A stretch of 64,000 bases of DNA from Bolinopsis microptera. Its lineage: Eukaryota > Ctenophora > Tentaculata > Lobata > Bolinopsidae. Location of the stretch: assembly GCF_026151205.1 (NCBI RefSeq), contig NC_087084.1, forward strand, positions 7,613,394 through 7,677,393. The letters are read 5' to 3'. Positions 27,491 through 40,200 of the stretch are shown piece by piece. A program made the translations under genes and the position numbers. Under the pieces are notes generated by a model. It saw only the letters and a list, made by a program, of their open reading frames with translations, was not told where the DNA came from and did not search any database. How positions within the stretch are numbered: position 1 is the stretch's first letter; every line of letters begins with the position of its first letter.

Positions 27491-29776
27491 TTTGACCAAA
27501 ACCATAAGTCTTGGGTTAGAGTGGACACTGCAGTGTCTCTCTTTCCCAAACAAAAGGAAATGATATTATTTTGATTGACCGTTCTCAAATGCAGTAAATA
27601 TGATACGAGAAATGAAAATCGGTCGCTCGTGTTCCCATTCATTTACTCAATTGTAATAGTTAAGAAGAACTACCAAAGGCAGCTAAGCTGCTTTGGGTAT
27701 TCTTCTTAATTATTATTAAGTTTTTACTATTGAATTAGCTGAATGGTTTATTGTAATTTTTGCCGATACAGCATTATCTCGGCAAAAAATTCAAAAACTT
27801 CAGCTAATTCAATAAGTAATAATCTACCAACCTTTCCCCGAAATACTAGGTATCGACCCTGAACCGAACGCTCTGAAACACGCTTCGCAAAGAGATTTTT
27901 ACAGCATTGATTGATGTAATCAATCGAAGCTATTACAATTTCGTAAGCGTGAATGAATGGGAAAAGCGAGCGACGATTTCATCTCGGTATCATTTGCTTT
28001 TGAGGAACGGTCAATCAAATTAATAATCATTTCCTTTTGTTTGGGAAAAGAGGACACTGGCAGCGGTCCACTCTACCCATGATTTTGGGTTATGGTCAGA
28101 AATTATCATCGCTTTTTGATTAATGTCAGGGGTACGGCGCTTTTTTGATAAAGGCGAGATTTACTAAGATATCTTGTTTATCTTCTTTACTTATAGAGAT
28201 TGGAAGATGTTTTCAGAACGAGTTTGTCTGCGATATATATTTTGTTCCTTTGTAGAGATTGATCGCAAGTTTTCCTTGTGTTTGGGGTAGCTATCGTCGA
28301 TACTGACTGAATTTGCCACTTTTTACTCATCAAGTTTGCATTAAATTTATTTATAATGACATTGAACTGTCGTGGTAAAGCAGAATTTGTTCGAAAATCA
28401 CGAAATGTGCAAAATTATAACCTTTCGCACGTGCTAACTATGAGCGGGACGTTGCGTGCCGCACCAATATGACTCGCCGTAAATTTTCGCGTGTGTTGTG
28501 TTTTATATAATAGTTTGTTAGCATGGCAAAGTTTCAAGTATTTCAAGAAGTACTGTATACAACGGCACACCACGTTTACAAGAAAATGGTTAATAAATAT
28601 AGAAAAACAGCAATTTTCAGTGATTTTAGCAATTTTTAATCAATTTGGCGTGTCCCCACGTGTGCAAGCTTTTCGATTTTCAACTTTTATAAATTGCCTA
28701 AAACAACAATTTTATACCTATAGGAAGCAGAAGACTGCGCTCCACGCAATACCAAGGGTTAGTTGCAACTCATGAGACATACTAAATCGCAAATTTGTCG
28801 TTTTTATTAGAAAATAATTCTCATGAGAAAAGCACAAACTTCTATGGCTCAAATATCTTTATGAAGGAGCAAGTAGAGAAAAACTTCGCGGTTTAGATTT
28901 TCAGGAATGCTTGATACATTATTCTAAGTGAAAAGGTCATAAGGATTTTGAATAAAATTAGCTCACTTAATGGTGTAAAATCAGTTTGAAAAGTTGTGTA
29001 TTTTGTCAAAAAATCAAGTTTTATAAACACTTATTGATGACGTCATCTCAAGTGGTGATGAAGAACGTTCAATTATTTTTCGATATAATTAATACTGAGT
29101 GTAAACAATTTTCTTTAAGACCTGTGGTCGGAAATTGCTGTATCTTTTATACTTTTGAATCTATCGCGGACACTTAAATTCAGGTACAAATTGACTGTAC
29201 ATGTGACACTGGCAGAAGCGTTATCCTGAATATCACGCGTGCTGCAAGCAACGGCGGTGTCTTAGTTGGGGTATATATTTACTCCCTTTACTATTGTACC
29301 CTCTTTTAATAGTATTCCCTTTACTAATATAACCCCTTTTGTATGTCGGATAGCCTATTTCGTGCACGGAGCGTGCACTCGGCGGAGGCGGCGGACATCG
29401 GCCGCCGCCCTCCGGCAGGAGTTTTTCAGGCGTTAAGACTCTTCGGAGTCGTTCTGCAGATTGATTTTAGTTCTACATTCTAATTTGATGTCGAAGTGAC
29501 AGGAATAAAAATTGTTATGTTGGGATTTTTAAGAAATTTGCATAAAATACTCGCGCCAGCATGTTTACGAAATTCGGTAAATACCAAAATCGCCATATAC
29601 AGGTGCCTTAAAAACCATGTTAAAATTGAGTAGAGATTGACATTTTTTCAGGGGTCTAGAGTTGACCAAATCGACTTGCCAAAAAAAGTTTCAGGTTTCA
29701 GAGCCATCGGGAAATGGGTTTTCTAGAACCCGGTTTTACGATAGATTGTCGTGATATATATTTATTATATATATTA
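27491..29776 (+). repeat. Array unit 13
   Basis: The longest unit. The stretch around 28135-28275 is scrambled relative to other copies, and there is an extra insertion near 27860-27890. Both are private and look like poor-quality read sequence rather than a real variant. Confidence 0.86.
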
Positions 29777-31990
29777 TTTGACCAAACCCATAATCATGGG
29801 TAGTGTGGACCACTGCAGTGTCTCTCTTTCCCAAACAAATGGAAATGATATTAATTTGATGTCCTGTTTAATGCAAATGATTACGAGAATTGAAATCGGT
29901 CGCTCGCTTTTCCCATTCATTTACAATTGTAAAAGAAAAAAATAGATTTAAAGAAAGAACTAACCAAAGCAGTAGCTGCCTTTGGGTAGTTCTCTTAATT
30001 ATTATTAAGTTCTTACTATTGAATTAGCTGATGTTTATTGAATTTTTTGCGAGTAACAGCGCTGTTCTCGGCAAAAAATTCAATAAACTTCAGGCTAATT
30101 CAATATGCTAATAACTACCAACCTTACCCCGGAAATATATGTTATCGACCCTCGAACGAACCCAAGAGATTTTTACTTGCATTCTGATTGATGTAATCAA
30201 TCGAAACTTATTACAATTCGTAAGCGTTGAAATGAATGGGAAAAGCGAGCGACCGATTTCATTCTCGGTATCATTTTGCATTTGAGAACGGTCAACAAAT
30301 TTAATTAGTCGTTCTTATTGTTTGGGAAAGAGGAGACAATGGGCTGGGTCCACTATACCCATGATTATAGGGTTTAGGTCAAAATATCATCGCTTTTTGA
30401 TTAATGTCAGGCGGGTACTTTGTATAGTCGAAATATAAAAATGTTATCTTCATTTAATAAGGAGAAGTTTCAACGATTCGATATTTTTCCTTTGATATAA
30501 CATTTCCTTGTGTTTGGGTTAGAATATCGGTCGATCTTGACTGAATTTGCACGTTATTCTCATTCAAGTTGGCATTAAATTTATATATAATGTCATTGAA
30601 CTGTCGTGTAAAGCAGAATTTGTTCGAAATCCTCGATGAGCAAATTATCACCTTTCGCGCTGCAAACTATGGCGGACGTTGCGTGCGCATCCAATATTGA
30701 ATCGCCGTAAATTTTCGCGCGTGTATGGTGTTTTATATATAGTTTGATATGCATGCAAAGTTTAAAGTATTTCAAGAGATAACTGTAATCACAACGGGAC
30801 CCAACGTTTTACAGAAAAAATGGTTAATACAGCAATTTTCAGTGATTTTAGCATTTTTAATCAATTTGGGCGTGTCCCCACGTGTGCAACTTTTCGATTT
30901 TCAACTTTAAAAACTAGCCTAATACACAATTTAATACCTATGGGAAGCAGAAACTGAGCTCCACAACCCAAGGGTTAGGCAACACTGAGAATACTAAATC
31001 GCTAAATTGACGTTTTTATTAAATATAATTCTTCAAAGCACAACTATCAATGGCATAATTTCTTTATGAAGGAGCAAGGTAGAGAACTTTCCGGTAGATT
31101 TTCAGAATGCTTGAAACAATTATCTGAGGTGAAATGTCTCAGATTTGATAAAAATTACTCCTTAATGGTTGTAAAATTCAGTTTGAAAAGTTGTTATTTT
31201 GTCAAAATCAAGTTTTAAAAACACTTATTTGTTGACGTATCAAGTGGTGTATGATGACGTTAATTATTTTTTCGATATAATTTAAACTGAAGTGTAAACA
31301 ATTTTCTTTATGAACGTGGTCGGAAATTGCCTGTATCTGTTTATACTTTTGAATATCCGGAACCTAAATTCTGGCTACAATTGACTATCTTTGACTGGCA
31401 AGCTCAATCCCTGTAATATCACCGTGCTGGCAAGCAACGAGCGGTGTGTTTTGTTGGGGGTATACTTATGTACTCCCTTTATATTGTACCCCTTTAATAT
31501 TATACCCCTTAAGATACTAATATAAACCCTTTTGTACTCGTCGGAAGCCTCTTTCGTGCTCGCGAAGCGTGCCTCCGGCGAGAGGGCGGGGCCTTCGGCC
31601 GCCGCTCCGGCAGGTGTTTTTCGGGCGTTAAGGACTCATCGGAAGTCGACTTTTTCAGCCAGTTTTTTTTTAGTTTAAAATACATCTAATTTGATGTCGA
31701 GATGCAGGAATTAAAAATAGTTTATGTTGGGATTTTTAAGAAATTTGCATAAAATACTCGCCAGCACTGTTATAGAAATTCGGTAAAAAACCCATATCGC
31801 CATATTCAGGTGCCTTTAAAAAACCATGTTTAAAATTGGTTAGAGATCTGACATTTTTCAGGGCGTATAGACGTTGACCAAAATCGCTGCAAAAAAAGTT
31901 TCAGGTTCAGGAGCATAGGGTGGAAATGGTTTCCTAGAACCCTGTTTTTTAACGATAGATTGTCGTGTTATATTTTATATATATATTTTA
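29777..31990 (+). repeat. Array unit 14
   Basis: Complete unit with normal layout. The GC hairpin block is near 31555-31615. Confidence 0.88.
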
Positions 31991-33228
31991 TTTGACCTAA
32001 AAAACCCATAATCCTTGGGCTTAGAGTGGACACTGTTGCCGTGTCTTCTCTTTCCCAAACAAAAGGAATGTTATTAATTTGATTGACCGTTCTCAAAGAA
32101 TTGATACCGAGAATGAAATCGGTCGCTCGCTTTTCCCATTCATTTACAATTGTAATAGATTAAGAAAGAACTACCAAAGGCAGCTAGCTGCCTTTGGGTA
32201 GTTTCTTCTTAATTATTATTAAGTTATTACTTTATTGAATTAGCTGAAGTATATGTATTTTTTGCCGGTACAGCTGTACTCGGCAAAAATTCAATAAACT
32301 TCAGCTAATTCAATAAGTAATAACTAACAAACCTTACCCGATATAATAGGTTCGACCCCCAGAACGCAACCCCAAAGAGATTTTTTCTAGGTCATCTGAT
32401 TGATGTAATACAAATCGAAACTTATTACAATCGTAAGCCGTGAATGAATGGGAATAGCGAGCGACCGATTTCATTCTCGGTATCATTTGCATTTGAGAAC
32501 GGTAATCAAATTAATATCAGTTCCTTTTGTTTGGGAAGAGAGACACTGGCCGCGGTCACTCTACCCATGGATTATGGGTTTTGGTCAAATATCATCGCTT
32601 TTTGATTTAATGTAAGGCGGGTACTTTATAAAGTCGAAATATAAACTGATATCTTCATTAATAAGGAGGAAGTTTCAAACGTTTTCGAAAATTTTTCATT
32701 GTAACATTTCCTTGTGTATTGGGTAAGCATATCGGTCGATCATGACTGATTTTGCCACTTTATACTCATTCAAGTTGGCATTAAATTTTATATAATGACA
32801 TTGAACTGGTGTGGTAAAGCAGATTTTTGTTCGAAATCAAGGAATGAGCAATATAATCACCTTTCGCACGTGGAACTATGAGCGGACGTTGCGTGCGCAT
32901 CCAATTTTGAATCGCCGTTAATTTTCGCGTGTTGGTGTTTTATATATAGTTTGATATGCTTGCAAGTTTCAAAGTTTTTCAAGGACGAACTGTAATTACA
33001 ACGGCCACAACCATCGTTTACAGAAAATGGTTATAACAACAGAGCAATGTTTCGGTTTTTAAGCAATTTTTTTTTAATCAATTTGGGCGTGTCCCACGTG
33101 TGCAACTTTTCGATTTTCAACTTTAAAACTTAGGCCCTAATACACAATTTATAACTATAGGATGCAGAACTGAGCTCCACTAACCAAGGGATAGTGCTAC
33201 ACCAGAGATACTAAATCGCAAAATGAAT
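31991..33228 (+). repeat. Array unit 15 (3'-truncated)
   Basis: The last copy stops about 1.24 kb in, within the stretch that in other units reads AAATCGCAAAATTGACG. The sequence then changes abruptly to unrelated, homopolymer-rich DNA. The landmark, GC hairpins and TA tract are missing. Confidence 0.86.
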
Positions 33229-34163
33229 CAGTCAAACAAGAAATTAGTAAACAAAAATTATTTGTATTTACGTCTAAGAAAAACCCCAGGATAAAAAATT
33301 TAATAAACATTAAAAGGGAAAATTTAAATACTATATTGGGTTGCACCTTACCTTGTTTACAGTTTATTCATGTGGTGTCCCCTTAAAAGTAACACTCCAC
33401 ATTAATTTAGGGGGATTTTGCCCTTCTGGATTTTTTCACCGGGCTCATTGTTATCTACAACAGGGATTGCTGTTCTAGAGGATTAAGGGTGAAAAAGGTT
33501 TTGAAAATTTTTTTAAATTTATAGTTTCGCCCCGGGTGTTTGAATTTGAGTGAGAAAGCCTGGAAAAACCTTAAAAGTGTTTTGGTTTTCTTTTTGGGGT
33601 TTTGTAAGCTGGGGTTTTTTTTAAATACATTTTTTAAATAACCAGCTAAAGGGGGTCTAATCTGCAGGTATTGTCGGGCTGAGTTTGGTTCTTTAAACAC
33701 TTATTTTTTAAAAAACATAGGTTACAGTTTTTCCAGTATTACCAGAGTATTACCAGTATTACCGTAGTATCACCATTTTTACCAGTATATCACCATTTTT
33801 ACCATAATTAATAACAATCGTTAATCTCGGGGTTATGTCGGTCGGGCTCTGTGGAGCTGTCGAGTATGTTGTGGACAGTCCTGTACAAGATTGTTTTGCG
33901 GGGTAAAGGGGTCGTTATTCAATCACCCAGGAGGCAGTCCACACTTGTGAAGCCCAAAGTTTTGGAAATCTTTGAAAACTTTTCGAGGGAATACTTTGAA
34001 GAAGTATGATTTAAAGTTATTTCGATAAGCTAGGGTTTTCATCTGAAAAAATTCTTTTATTTTTTTTTGCCAAATTAGAATTTGCTGGGCCTTAATTCCA
34101 ACTTTTTTGTATCAACCCCCCCTCTCACCACGCCAAGTGACGATCTGGGAACTTTCCTTACAG
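33229..34163. other. Homopolymer-rich region, no clear gene
   Basis: The text between the array and the first recognisable exon is rich in runs of G, T, A and C of three to eight bases, most densely at 33290-33720. A short degenerate TTACCAGTATTACC-type repeat lies at 33728-33805. The only longer open frame (33455-33700, minus) is lysine/phenylalanine-rich low complexity with no domain, and I do not support it as a gene. The upstream exons of the following gene, including any signal peptide, were not found here. Confidence 0.5.
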
Positions 34164-34238
34164 TCTGCGGGTGCAAGCCAGCCCCAAACACTGGTGGAAC
34201 GGAGTTGTGCCCCGAGCTTCGATGGCAACATTGCTGGA
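34164..34238 (+). CDS. Exon fragment: start of F5/8C domain 1
   Basis: After an acceptor (TTTCCTTACAG) the frame reads ASQPQTL ... SFDGNIAG, which parallels the start of domain 2 (KPTSQTST ... RAVDGKEAG at 35462). The donor is unclear, because GGAGATATT follows where a GT would be expected. It is a weak match alone, supported by its position before 34433. Confidence 0.45.
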
Positions 34239-37200
34239 GATATTTCGATAATTTAATGTGTCAAACCACACTGGGGGTTTTCATTTTGAAAAAGATTTAT
34301 TTCAATGGGAAACTAAATGTATTAAATAAATTTGATGATTAAAAGCAGGGATAGCAAAATTTTTTCAAATGTGCCCAATAAAAAGCCCTTATTTTTTTTA
34401 TAACTTGTTAATTACCATGTAACTTTCTCCAGTGGGCTAGTTGCTCTCAAAGGAAACACAGTTGACGGATACTGGAAACTTGACTTTGATGTGCTGTGGT
34501 GAAAAAGTCGTCACTACAACGAGGGTTGTTGTGCTGACCCAATCAAAAAGGAGTCAGGAATTAATTATTTGTTAAATAATTGTATATTATTTGTTGAATA
34601 ATTGCATATATTGATTAATTTACCAACATAATTTGAAAGGAAATGACGGCAGGTTTTGCCATACTCTGATAATTCCAGTTTATTCCGGTTTATCTTCGAC
34701 CATTCTAAGCTTGCTATTTAAATAAATTTTCTGACTACAAGTCAGGTCTCCTCTGTAAGCTCTTTCAGCTCCATCGCAAAGTTATTTAATCTGGTGGATT
34801 CGTGTAGTGTTATCGAGTCTCATGATTTGATAGTTCTTTCATTCAAATTTCTGATTATTTCTGAATAGACTCAGTGAAGACAGATTCTAATGGAAATAAA
34901 TAGCTGAATAACGTATCGAAATTTTTACGTCATACTCATATTCTGAAATAGTATTAATTCAAAGTATTTAATTCAACACAACATTCCCCACTTCCCCAGG
35001 TATTCGCTGGAGACACACTTTGTGGTAAGATTGCCTATGTGGAGGGACAGAAAGCTTACAAGTTGGTTGTAATAGTGATACAGTGAAAATGTTTGAAAGT
35101 GTTACTATTAAAGCAGCACCCAACTATACTTGACTCTCTGCGAGGTAAGTCATAATTAGCAAGTCATAATTAGCAAGACATAATTAGTCATAATTAGTCA
35201 TTAATTAGTGTTACCATCAAGGCAGCACGTACCTAACCAATACGTCTTGCTTACTTAACTCTTTGTGAGGTAAAAATGTATGCTTTTATAAACTATAACT
35301 ATGCGTATACCTTATCACCATTTATAATAGTTATATCTTTTTAACTAAAAAAGTAATGTTTTGATCAATTTTTTCAGACGGTTTATAAATGTTTGTTCAT
35401 AAGTCTTTATACTTTTATAAATGTAAGTATTTTAACTGTAATATTAACCATTAAATTATAGGTGAAAGTACTGGCAGATCCCGAGTAGAATCCGGAGATG
35501 AACATCTCGCTAACCTTGCCTTCGGTAAACCAACTTCACAGACTTCAACTGGATGGGGAGGTGTCTCTAGCCGTGCTGTTGATGGCAAAGAGGCTGGTAA
35601 ATGGACTGCGTAGTAGAGATTAATTGAAATATTGAGTTGCTTAGGTGTATGTAACAAAGTAATGCGAATGATCGATCACATTGATTTTAGTCTCTTCGTT
35701 TAGGATTGAAAGGTCAAAGAACATATTATATATAATTTGTATATATATAAGGACACGTTCATTGAAGTTTGAGGATATTGGTAAATTTCTAAAATAGCGT
35801 TTTGTGACGATAGTGGCTTAATTTTAGCATCTATTAATCTAGCGTGTTCATAAGTTCTGAACATTAGCCACGTGACCATACTCCCATATGCACTGCTCAG
35901 AAATAAAATGTATTGCTTTTAGGCACTATAATGTAAAAAATGTCACATTTTTGTGACATTGTTTACCATAGCTGCCCAATTATCATTCCTTGGTCTGAAA
36001 TATAGTAGATTAGGTCAATCTAACAATTATGATACAACATTGGTTAAAGGGCACGGATCGAACGGCTTTAAGGCAATATTTCGTAAACTTTGTCACACTC
36101 AGAATACGAGACCTCTTTTCTACTGTGAGGTGTCCTCAAAACCCTTTCAACTCATTATTTGATGGTTCTTCTGCCAATCATAGCCCTAGAATATGTTGTT
36201 TTGAAAGTTAGCTAATACATGCACTTGGTTATTCGGAAATGATGTAAATTCTGTCACATTATATGGAATTTGAAATTCTGGGTGAATTTCCGAATCATTC
36301 TATATCTGATTTTGGTTTGGGAAGGCGGGAAAACTCTATAAAGGACGATACACGAGATACGTTGATTCAAGTATAGGGCACTTGATTGTAAAAAATCGTC
36401 ACAAAAATGATACGACAACGTAAATAAGTTACATTTTTGCGGGAAAACTCTATATAAGGGACGATACACGGATACAGTTGATTCAAGTATAGGCAGTTGA
36501 TGTAACATCGTCACAAAATGATAAGACATCATAAATAGGTTAAATTTGGAAACAATGCAATGATTATAGAATGGATAGTCTGTGATTAACATATTACATA
36601 CATTATAAAATGTTCTTCCAGAAATTATTGGTTGGTTATTGTTTAGCAAAATAAAACTCAAGTTTAACAATGCTGAGTTTAATTTTACCAAGTTACTGAA
36701 ATGTGACGAAATTTACTTTTCCTGCCCCAACAGTATAATTTCAATGTGATGAAAAATTGGCATGGGTTTCTATATTTCTGTATAAATCCATTTAACTATA
36801 ATAAGGGACTATTGATATGAAAGAAAATCTATCTAAATTTTAAAATGACGTATGTGACGAAATTTACATTTCTTGCCCCTATTTGAAGAACCATTACCAT
36901 ACCTCGGTTAAATTCAATTTTCCTCCAGGAATTATTGGTTGGTTATTGTTCTGCAAATTAGAACTCAAGTTTAACAATGCTGAGTTTAATTTTACTAAGT
37001 TACTGAAATGTGACAAAATTCACTTTTCCTGCCCCAACAGTATAGTTTCAATGTGATGAAAATTGGCATGGGTTTCTACATTTCTTGTATAATCCATTCT
37101 TGCTATAATAAGGGCAGTTGATATGAAAGAAAATCTATCTAACTAATGCTATGGCTAATGTGACGAAATTTACATTTCTTGCCCCTATTTTGAAGAATCA

Positions 37201-40200
37201 TACCTCAATTAGTATATAATGTTACTTTATCACCATCACTATGTCGATAAATTAGTTATTTTGCCAACACGGAGCAAATAAGTTATATATTTTTTTGTGA
37301 CGAAAATTTACAAATTTTTACCCTGTTCAGGTGTTGAATTTTGCCAATGTTAAACATATTCACTGCCATATAATAATTTATATGACCGGCGTATGGTTGA
37401 AATATTGTTAATTGATCCATAGTACGTATATAGGGGTTTAAGTTGGTATACTAATATTTACTCAATTTCACACATGTTGAGATATCATACAAATTTATGT
37501 GACTAAATTTACCTATTTCTGCTTCTGTATTTGTATTTGCCTATAACAATGAAAATGTGAACAATTCCAAACACATTCAGCTCACAAAATAATGCTAGAC
37601 TATTCGGCATTTCTTGTCAGGATGTCATAAATATCCCTCATATAAATTCTTAAATGTGGTGACGGAGTTTACATGGTGCTACCATTTAACGAAAAAAGTC
37701 GCTAATATTGTAGATAATAGGCATTTGCAACCATCCTATAAATTTGAAATTCGAAAATTTGGTTCAAAACGGCTACAAGGGGTCATATAACTCTGTCACA
37801 TTTTTATAGTGTGACAAAGTGTTACAACTCATGACGGCCGCATTTTAAGCGAGATTTATCGTCCTGATTAAGATATCGTTATGCGGACAAAGTTTAATCT
37901 AGACGATGAAACGATTATCACTAACCATTGAGGGTTTATAGAGTTTTTTGTGTGACACATTTTACACCTTCGTGACCATTTAGTTTGGGTCACTACTATA
38001 TACAATATCTCAATCTTCAATGAAAAGTGTCCATAAAGTAATTAATATAAATATTTCCTCCCAGTGAAGTTGCATCACTCTAACGGTGCAGGATCGTGGC
38101 AAGGTTAATCTTCGGACCAACTTCAGTGCATCAAGAGTGCTGTGGATCGAGAACCGAGAGTAGATTGCTGCAGGTAACCGTATTAATGGGGTTCAGTATG
38201 GAATTGTACAGTGTTACACTTCATTATCAGTGCATGGCTGTTTTTTAATTAAATGAGACTTGTATAAGTGTTATTGCAATCATAAAGTGAAACAATTTTG
38301 TCTTCGATTCATTAAACTGTATGCGTTCAGGGCACCAACCTTCCAGTTTTGGCACAGAGAGCTTTTCTTTGTAGAGATTCTATACCAATCAATAACTGCC
38401 CCTCAGTTTTTATTAATATGTTTTTTTCATGTATTTTTTTTATAAAATAAATTTTTAAATTTAACACATTCCCTCAGATATTAGTACGGAGAAGCTCTGT
38501 GCGGTTCTATCGTGTACAACACCAATAAGTTCAGCTATCAGTTACTGTGGAGATAACGGAATTGTTGGATCTTAGTAAAAGGGTCCTATAAAACATTATA
38601 TAAATAACTTATAAAACTTATAAAGTATAAACCAAACCATTATCTACTATCTAACACCTTGGGGTGTCTCTCAAAGCTCTTTTTATTAACCATTATATAT
38701 TTTATAGGTTGTTGTAACATCCATTATCACATCTCACCCTGTGTGAGGTCAAGGTATGGGGACCTGCTGATCCTGTTGTTATCGAGGAGACTACTGATGA
38801 AAGAGGTATGTAGTTTACAGTGCCTCACTTTACAGGGTGCTACAAGACTCGTGTCAATTTTACAAGACTCGAGTCCAAAATTTTGAAAATGGCTACTCAA
38901 TACTTAACAAATGAGAAGAAATACAGGGGTCGATTTTGTTTTAAATTGTAGATTATTAGTTTTACCATTTTCATGAAATACAAGTTTATAATTTCAAATT
39001 TGGACCCGGGTCTTGGTACCGCCTATAAGTATTTAAAAGTATTTTGTTGTATGTTCAGTATTACATGATTATAAGAAAACACCAATCTTAAGAATGCAAT
39101 ATATATAAGCATATATAACGTTTACAATACATTCTGTTTTAATTCTAACCCTGATCTAAGTGTAGTTCATATTCCAATCTTAAAGCAAATTACTTGAAAC
39201 TTTTGATAATTGTAACTTCTTGATAATAACCACAACATCTTCTTGACTATGACCACAATTTCTACAACAGGTGTTGGAGACAACGAGTGAAGACTGTAGA
39301 TGATGCCGTGTCACAGGCCAAGTGCCGAGTGGAAAGGTGGGAATTTAAAATTTTAAATTATTTAATTAATTAATTATTTAAAAAATTAATAATTAAGATA
39401 TAAATTCATCTACAAATTAATAAATCCATCCCTGATATTTCCAATCCCTACACACTCTCACAAATAATTTATCATAAACAGAATAATCATCATACCTTTG
39501 TCATAAGGGTTATACTTTTATTAACTTTTATTAACCTTTTTCCCAATCTTTGAATTTTTTTAACGTTTGGTTCTATCGAGTCCTTGTTTTAACATTTTTT
39601 ATTAACTCATTTATTGTCCACCACGGTTGTGTCTTCTGTCCACGGTTGCTACTGGAAATCTGCTGTTAAGTGACGGTGCTCTTGTAAACGGTGGATGGCG
39701 GGGAGATCGGGTAGCTCACAAACGGACTGGGCGTGGTCAGGGAGTTATTGTAAGTATTTACACTGTTATTTTCATAAGTTGTATTATTAAATATTGTGCA
39801 TAATTACTAATTGAATTATCACAACATAAGTAATTGATTCGCTTTTCGACCAATTATTTGCATTGACCCTGAGGCCTGATTTGCAGCATTATATTTGTTC
39901 ACTAACAAAATCTAAAAATAAAGGCCCGAGCCATACCTGCTCAGAACTAGTACAAATAGCAAGCCCTCTGCAAACGGCCCCAACTGAACCTGTACATAGA
40001 AAACTGTTACGCTAGAGGTACCGTCCATAGATTGAAGTGTCCTGCGGGTTTTGAGCTTTCATTTGTAAGCTCTCTCCTTCTGGTGGAAACATGGGCAGTG
40101 GCTGGGAATGTTTACCATTGATCTTTTTTTGAATTTTATAGCTGATAGCAATTGAGCGATTTTGGTTAGTTAACATTACTAGCTATAGTAATTTTGTAGT

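Larger units (their letters stand above)
1177..33228 (+). repeat. Tandem array of a ~2.2 kb non-coding satellite unit
   Basis: The same unit recurs head to tail. The landmark CACAGTGCTGGCAAGCACGA, or a near match, appears near 2664, 4832, 7045, 9226, 11422, 13640, 15889, 18080, 20279, 22492, 24713, 26947, 29236 and 31421, a spacing of about 2.16-2.29 kb. Each unit has, in order: a long inverted-repeat arm, a 48-bp palindrome (P1), a second long palindrome (P2), a spacer, the opposite arm, about 1.2 kb of AT-rich sequence, the landmark, a CCCCTTTACTAATATA-type pyrimidine-rich stretch, two GC-rich hairpins, about 500 bp more sequence, and a (TA)n tract. No frame is conserved between units, so it is not coding. 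Copies differ mostly by scattered one-base indels. Both ends of the array are truncated units. A rearranged relative sits at 60594-62586. Confidence 0.93.
35930..37990. repeat. Intron packed with GTGAC-AAATTTAC motifs
   Basis: The large intron between exons 35462-35596 and 38065-38173 repeats a short motif, GTGACGAAATTTAC or its reverse complement, with variants such as TGTCACATTTTT and GTGACTAAATTTACC. I count more than a dozen approximate hits scattered on both strands over about 2 kb. They look like a degenerate motif dispersed within larger duplications rather than a simple tandem repeat. Confidence 0.6.

Noticed and set aside
1177-33228. Dozens of 60-130 residue open frames in the array
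   Set aside because: They differ in position, frame and sequence between units that are otherwise the same DNA, fall on both strands, and are created or broken by single-base indels.
1177-33228. CRISPR array or ribosomal DNA array
   Set aside because: The repeat is 2.2 kb without short regular spacers, there are no Cas genes, and the sequence does not resemble rRNA. The surrounding genes are those of an animal.
33455-33700. 81-residue minus-strand frame
   Set aside because: Lysine/phenylalanine-rich low complexity in a homopolymer-inflated region, with no domain and no splice context.
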